A DNA stretch of 64,000 nt from Synchiropus splendidus. Taxonomy: Eukaryota; Chordata; Actinopteri; Syngnathiformes; Callionymidae. The first letter of the stretch is position 1; each line of letters starts with the position of its first letter. This document shows positions 58,047 to 64,000 of this stretch, in pieces. A model generated the notes under the pieces. The model worked only from the letters and a program-made list of their open reading frames with translations, was not told the DNA's origin and did no database searches. The DNA is taken from contig NC_071340.1 of NCBI RefSeq assembly GCF_027744825.2, positions 7,070,501 to 7,134,500 of the forward strand. The letters run 5' to 3'. The translations under genes and the position numbers were made by a program.

Positions 58047-60312
58047 ATGAGCTTCCTGTTCTACCCGTTAAAGGCCATCAGGAACATGCTGCCTGCGTCT
58101 GTAGACCTTAACAGGTTTCCAGAGGAAAACTGGGCGATCGAGAAAAGTTGGACTGAATCTGCTTTGTTCGATTCATTGCCAGCAAAGGCTTCCACTGCTC
58201 TTAAGAATCTCCTGGCTGCCCATGGATTACCTGAAAATCTCGAGCCCTTCATCGAGGTGGGTGAGAAGCTGGAGAAGCTCATGCAGGAATTGGAGAGACT
58301 CTGGGTCGACCACTGTCCTTTTCCCAATTCTTATCCTCAACTGGCTGTTGAGAACTTGCAGCCCACTCAAGGTTCCAAGAGTGAGCCTGCGCTATACCAC
58401 TGGCTGGTGTACATAGCGCTTTTCCGTACTGTGTGGGAGAAGATCCAGCAGAATTTGAAGAGATATGGTGAGCCAATCCTTATTTATCTTCTTTAATATA
58501 AGATGTCATTGAACAGAGTCACTTTAAGGCCCATTTATGCTCAATGGTATGAAACGATCCGGATAAAGACTGGCCCTTCCGACCGTGCTCTACGTTCATT
58601 TTATTCGTATTTCTGCGCGTTTCCACAAAGTGTCCGGATACAGACCAAACGTAGCAGTACCACAGGAAACAGTGGGGGCAGTGTTGCCTTTACCACCCAA
58701 TACGAACTCTAGTGAGACATGATGAAGACATAACAATGGCGGAAATTCTCTGGCCTCACCATCCACGGCCAGGAGGTTTGTCTTTAGTACAAGAGGTCCA
58801 CAAATCATTTGTGAGCCAGGTCCTGACCGGCGGAGCGCACATGCCATTCCTGAAGTTGGGACTTTAGCTCTCTTGTAAACACTTAAGACACTTGGAAGTG
58901 AATGAGCACAGTGTGTGTTCTGTCAATGATGTTTTGGGGTTTAGTTGTAGGTGTCTGAGACGGTCAGTGAGAATGAGTGAGCAGGCCTGATTGTTCTACT
59001 ATTTCTAATAAGATCCAATAACATCTGTGGGATGTAGCAAATTCATGGATCAGATGTTGCCAAGGCGTCTAGATGCCTGCACTGCATGAAGCATCTTCTC
59101 ATCCTCTGTGCCATCCTAGGTGTGCTTAATATCCTGTATAGATTATTTTATTTTAACAATAATTACATTTTAAGTTATTGTTGAGATGGTAAGTAATCCT
59201 TGAAAAACCAGGAAGAGATTACAAGGAAGTAGCAGGATGTGCCTTGACCTTCTGTTTCTCCCTGGCAGGTGACCTTCCACCCCACTGGAACGACATGAGT
59301 TTCGACCTGGTGAAAGTTTGTCCAGTTAGTCCAGAGTCCACTGAATACAAGCATCTCACGTATAGGCTGAAGCACCAGGGCTTCACTCGAAGGCCCATCT
59401 CTGTAGGTCTGACACAATAGCTGCACAATAGACACTATAGTTTTCAAACTAGTGGCAATCCATTCATTCTTTCATCACCTGCCACTTCAATATCATTTTA
59501 TGATGTCAGTATGTATCAGTCAGACAACACTAGACTAGAGGATTTGTGAATTTTTTCCTTTTTCATTTGCGTAGTTAACTATGTCCCTTAGATACACCAA
59601 GTAATTCTATATATCACGGTTCATATATTTGATGTCTTCACTATGATGTGAGTAGTCAAAAAGATAAAGAACACTCAGGGAGAAGATGTGTCCAAACATT
59701 CGACCCACATGGAAACAGTTGTGAAGACCTAAATCAGTAGGGATGAGAATTATAGATGCAACTATAACCACACGTCACTGTTGCAACTCAACAGATCGAG
59801 CGGGTGCAGAACAAGACGTTGTGGAAGAGCTACCAGCTGAAGAAGAAAGAGCTGGAGGAGAAGAACTACAGTCAGAGCAATGAGAAGATTCTGTTTCACG
59901 GCACCAAGGCCAACTTCATCCCCAATATAAACAGGCGAGGCTTCAATAGGAGCTATGCTGGGATGCAAGGTCTGGCTCCTGTCTGCCAACATGGATGGGT
60001 TTTCACAGTCAACAACTCCACTTTTTGTTCTCAGGTGCCAAATATGGAAAGGGCTCATACTTTTCAGTTAATCCCAATTACGCCCGAGAATTCTGCGGAC
60101 CGGACGAAAATGGCGTCAAGCGCATGTATATTGTGCGAGTCCTGGTGGGCGCCTTCACTCTGGGGAGAGCTGACATCATCGCTCCACCTCCCACCAATCA
60201 TGAGGCAGGAGACCTGTTCGACAGCGTGGTGGACACGCTGGAAAGACCTACCATGTATATAACCTTCAATGACATTCAGGCGTATCCTGAGTACCTGATT
60301 AGCTTCATGTGA
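58047..60312 (+). CDS. PARP14/15-like mono-ADP-ribosyltransferase
   Basis: Exons 58047-58467, 59269-59402, 59795-59969 and 60035-60312 join in phase (1, 0, 1) to give 335 aa. Residues 1-140 are the duplicated N-terminal module (exon B). Residues 142-185 (DLPPHWNDMSF...YRLKHQGF) form the linker typical before PARP14-type catalytic domains. Residues 186-335 are the ART domain: IERVQN..LW, LFHGT with His220, NRSYAGM, YGKGSYF with Tyr252 and the C-terminal QAYPEYLISF. The third triad position, Glu in PARP1 and Leu in human PARP14, is Met317, so this should be a mono-ADP-ribosyltransferase, not a polymer maker. Macrodomains are absent, and no WWE is recognisable. PARP14-like genes in fish are multicopy and interferon-linked; no clear ISRE was seen here. 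Confidence 0.9.
58529..58650 (+). mobile_element. GGCCCATTTATGCT-type transposon fragment in PARP intron
   Basis: Starts TTAAGGCCCATTTATGCTCA and continues through GATCCGGATAAAGACTGGCC to GTGTCCGGATACAGAC. A related copy lies at 63,355-63,470. The TTA/TAA-flanked GGCCCAT end resembles Harbinger-type termini, but the other end was not found. Confidence 0.55.
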
Positions 60313-60473
60313 TGGTGGCTGAAGATCTGCAGTCCTCTCCTCTTTCTTCCCATATTTGGAGTGCACTAGAGATAGACACGCGATAGATGCTGTTACTGTT
60401 TTGTAATTTACTGTCCTTCAAATCAAAGAATGGGGACAGCAATTTCATTTTTGTAACCACAAAGTTCTGTTGA

Positions 60474-60479
60474 AATAAA
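60474..60479 (+). terminator. PARP-like gene poly(A) signal
   Basis: Canonical AATAAA 162 nt after the stop codon, followed by a GT/T-rich stretch (GGCTTGTCCTGTCTGG). It gives a short 3'UTR. Confidence 0.75.
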
Positions 60480-60499
60480 ACTGAACCGCTCTGTGGCTT

Positions 60500-63349
60500 G
60501 TCCTGTCTGGCATGCTAGTCAACCTCTAATGGTATGACAGTCGCACTGGACTGGTATTGGAACGGCAGGCTGTAGAAGAATCAGGGTGTGACCTCTGTGG
60601 GAAAGTGCGGTGCCTCTTACATGTCTGGTGACATGTCAACTGACATTGTGCTGCTGAGCTTGGGTGTCACCGTCTGCTTGAATACTTTCAATTCTTCAGC
60701 TCCTGGATTCATGTTGCTAACTGCTCACACATTACACATCAAATGTTAGCAATCTATTGTTGAGCCAGGTATTTGCCAAGTCAGCCTTGAGTCAGCGGCA
60801 CAGGTGTGGAAGGAGTGGGCATACCTTCACCTTCTGCTATTCATTCAAGGATTCAGTGGCTCATCCCCTCATTACAAGAAGTCACAAAAGTTAAGATAAA
60901 TATAATCTGCGGCACATCATGCCCACCCACATCATTTTACTTGAAGGGTTTAGTTTCCTTATAACCCCGATGCACTGGTTTCTTTATGCTTCATTGCTTT
61001 GCATTACTTTATCTCTAAATGTGTCCTCGGATTCTACATCCTGAGGACAGTTTTAAGATCACTGTGAACGGTTTTATGGAACATGTCATGTTCAAATATC
61101 GTGCAATATTTGACTTGCGTGAAACATGTGAACTTGATGTGGCATTAAAACCAGCAGATGCAGAAGAAGACCGTGCCTCATTGTGGCGGGATTTTCTTTA
61201 CAGCTTGCTCAATAAAAAACAGTGACTGTCATCAGAAAATGACTCTCGATCCAGACAGAGCTGAGATGGCCTTTGAAAGTATGGCTGTTCGGCATGAGAT
61301 TAACATTTGCATCATTTTATGCAACCAAACAGCTTCGACCTCTGCTGCACTGCTTACTGAATATGGTTTAAGAGTCATTTCTGACTACAACATGTTTGTT
61401 AAATACAGTCAGGATGGACGAGACAAGAAATAACCTTGAGGAATAGTTCCATCACAAGTTCTGATTTTACACAAAAATCTGCTTTCTTGCTGAGTGAGCT
61501 GGCAAGTGGCGTACTTGAACTGGCGCACATTTGATTTGATCTCTTTACCTACATGAGAGCAGCAAGCTTGCCCGCGGCTGCCGTCAAACCATATCCTGTT
61601 GAGTCATCGCATTTGTGAGATGCTGGGATTTCTGCTCAGTCAGAGACAATCTTGGATTACAATTTCTTTAATCCAGTGAGGAAACAAGGGAATCCCCTCA
61701 GTACAGGTCTACTTCTCCTCCTGTTGACTGTTTGAACCCGCCATGTTTCCTGCCAGAGATGACTCACTGTAGTGGAATGAAGTCAGGGAGGGGCGAGAGG
61801 GGTGGGGGGAATGGATACAGGCAGCTCATTCAACATTCACAGACTTGAGATTGTATTCACAGGGCAGTTTAGACACTCGCTGTTTCATCGGTTAGTCCCA
61901 AACTCTGCTTCAGTCATCTACTAAGTCAAAAAGAAATGGCAAGAAAGAAACTTGTGTGTCTGGCCTGAGCAATAGTGTTCAATAAGGAGTGGAATGTCGA
62001 CAAAGCCGGTTTCCCACAAGACCATCTGACATCACTGATGTGCCGTCATCTGAAGTTCAAATGTCAGTGACCACTCAACAACAATAAGACCTGGGTGTTT
62101 GCGGTGAGGATGGTGAGGAGGACCCACTAGAATGGGGGACATCTAGAATCTCTCTACATACATTGGCTGGATTGCTCAGGGGAGAAGCCAGTGAAGAAGG
62201 CTAGCTCTGTCATAGGAAAGAAACAGGGCTGCCATGAGAAGAGCGGGATGGCGAGAACAACCAGGGGCAAAATGGAGATTATCCTGTCCAGCCAACCACA
62301 GCCTCTCTATGGTGAGGAGCGGCTGATGACGCAAGAATACCTTCAGACATTCACTCAAGTATGCAACCTTCATGGGAAACATTCAACAAGTGCAGTTACA
62401 CTTATAGTGCCACTGCATCCAAACATGTCAAACCAACTTGGTGTTTTTTTTCATCCTGTGTCAACTGTTCCCTTATGTGCTGCCATTATCACGTCGTATT
62501 GTACATTTTAATTTTGTATCGAATGTTTTTGCTTAAAAACAAATCACCCATGAAAACCTGTTTGTTTAATTTAAACATTTTTTTTTGCACAAGACACTTG
62601 AGCAAGGTTGCGTGTGTATTGACAAACATTTTCAGGGATGACCAGTTTATAAATAGAGCATGACACACCGGTGGGTTGTGTGAGTGTTTGTGTGGTGAGC
62701 GTGTATGCGTGCGAGGGCTTCATGTGGTTTGTGTGCGTGCCTGGTGTGTCAGTATTGTGAAGGATGTGATGTTGTTGAGGATGTTATCACTTTGTGGCTC
62801 AACCTCAATAAGAGATAGAGTTACAACAACAGTCAGCTGACCCACTGACACAACAAGACAACACGTGATACTAATCTATTGTGGTGCTAAACGGTGTGTC
62901 GATAAAATGGCCTTCCATTTAATGACAGCCAAGAACTGCCTTTGATCTGAACACAAAGAAGGAAACGCACAATTATGTTCAGATAAAAGTGTTAGGTTAT
63001 GAGTCAGCAGTCATGTTTGTTTTAAGACAGAAAAAAAAGTGTGGAGCGGAAAAAGGAAGGGGACTTTTTATCAGCCGTTTTATCAGAGAGGTTTGTGGTT
63101 TAGATAAGTACAGATAATGTTTGGTGAGCTTTGTGTATGTGTGACGGCGTATGACACCAGAAGCACCGACATGAGAACGTAAGTGGTTATACATTTTTGT
63201 GGTCATATAATTGGACAAAAAAGACAAGTATTTTTCCGCCATCGCTAAGGATGTCTTCTGCCAAAAAGGCAGAAAGCATGAGTCCGACAAGTTTGAACTT
63301 GACATTGAGATGGTTGAATTCACGTCATTTTAACCAGCGGAGGAGCGCC
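60500..63349. other. intergenic stretch
   Basis: No gene recognised. Overlapping plus-strand frames at 61,019-61,225 and 61,158-61,433 have fairly protein-like composition (for example FKITVNGFMEHVMFKYRAIF) but no known motif and no clean splice context. A GT-rich tract lies at 62,670-62,760. Confidence 0.45.
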
Positions 63350-63354
63350 ATAAA

Positions 63355-63470
63355 GGCCCATTTATGCTTTCATACTGAACAAATCCAGATACGAACAGAG
63401 CCTTCTGTCTGTGCTCATTTCGTCCATATGTCTTTTGTCCATAAGCCCATGACATTGACAAGGTGCAGCT
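63355..63470 (+). mobile_element. GGCCCATTTATGCT-type transposon fragment
   Basis: ATAAAGGCCCATTTATGCTT, then CAAATCCAGATACGAACAGA and TCGTCCATATGTC, similar to the fragment at 58,529-58,650 in order and spacing. Confidence 0.55.
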
Positions 63471-63899
63471 GCAGTGTAACACTAAAGTTTGGGGAAAGGG
63501 TAGGAGGATCTACTCTACTTAAAGACACTCCTTAACCTTTTTCGAGCTTAACCTATTTCATTCATAATTTACAAACAAAATTCCTGAAACAAATTCACAT
63601 TTCTCCGAATTGTGTGGAATGGCTGATTAAAGTAAGTGACCCAAAACAATGATGTAAAGGTTTGCAACTATGTTTTTTTCTGTGTGATGTCTGTGATGCA
63701 CCAACAGTAGGACAAGGAAATTGGGTTCTTCAGTGCTTATGTTTTTGTCGCCATGTCCAGGCCTCTACTGTAGTATAGGGTTTCCACACTTCTAGGCCGA
63801 TGGTTTTTGGCTTTGCCGCCGTCACCAGTAATCATTCAAAGGGCATCAATTTAAATTTGATGATATCAAATGTGGCTTTTGGTTTGATCTATGTTCTAT

Positions 63900-64000
63900 G
63901 TTTGTAGACCCCTTCTGCTTCCTAGGAACCACCATCACTGAGGACCTCAAATGGGAGCTGACCGTCAGGTCCCACATCAGGAAGGCCCAGCAGAGAATGT
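63900..64000 (+). mobile_element. LINE fragment, cut by window end
   Basis: The conceptual translation reads VDPFCFLGTTITEDLKWELT, then VRSHIRKAQQRM. This is the familiar 'F-L-G-T-x-I-x-D-L-x-W...KA-Q-Q-R' segment downstream of the reverse-transcriptase domain in teleost LINEs. It continues past the end of the window, so its integrity is unknown. Confidence 0.75.

Noticed and set aside
59804..60262. A 152-codon plus-strand frame over PARP exons
   Set aside because: It starts at an internal out-of-frame ATG and crosses an intron. The real frame uses exons 59,795-59,969 and 60,035-60,312.
1..64000. tRNA, rRNA or CRISPR features
   Set aside because: No cloverleaf with A/B box words, no rRNA-like segment and no regularly spaced direct repeats were seen. 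The window is vertebrate nuclear DNA.

Overview
The window is nuclear DNA from a ray-finned fish, most likely a spiny-rayed (percomorph-type) teleost. The evidence is vertebrate genes with GT-AG introns, short introns (a nine-exon SCAMP1 gene spans only 5.5 kb of coding region), abundant CA/GT and AT microsatellites, and typical teleost repeats (AGAATCAGAATC tails, 'TTGTGGGGAC' repeats, hAT-type MITEs, LINE reverse-transcriptase scraps). No bacterial, viral or CRISPR features were seen. Most open reading frames are chance or shadow frames; only three protein-coding loci are well supported.

Layout. (1) About 1-31,650 is a gene-poor stretch with no recognisable coding gene. It mixes repeats with several blocks of non-repetitive sequence, rich in ATTA-type homeodomain words, that look like conserved non-coding elements. 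This would fit the regulatory landscape of a developmental gene outside the window, but that is inference. (2) 31,690-40,550: scamp1 on the + strand, nine coding exons and 342 aa, with a palindromic CRE in the promoter and a 3.1 kb 3'UTR holding a MITE. (3) 41,501-42,456 on the - strand: the two coding exons of lhfpl2 (222 aa), with a probable non-coding first exon near 51,870-52,050. The two genes are tail to tail, with putative poly(A) signals about 200 bp apart. From memory, human SCAMP1 and LHFPL2 on 5q14.1 have the same arrangement. (4) 56,270-60,480 on the + strand: a small PARP14/15-like mono-ADP-ribosyltransferase gene. Its first coding exon and upstream flank are tandemly duplicated, so two interchangeable 5' exons (421 nt each, same splice phase) precede one shared set of catalytic exons. 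(5) 60,500-64,000 is intergenic with transposon fragments; a LINE fragment is cut by the window end.

How the genes relate: SCAMP1 (recycling and secretory vesicle membranes) and LHFPL2 (tetraspan membrane protein) are neighbours by ancient synteny rather than by shared pathway. The PARP-like gene belongs to a family that is often expanded in fish and tied to antiviral and interferon responses. The most unusual structure is the duplicated N-terminal exon of this PARP gene: a roughly 140-residue helical module that I do not recognise, joined directly to the transferase domain with no macro or recognisable WWE domain.
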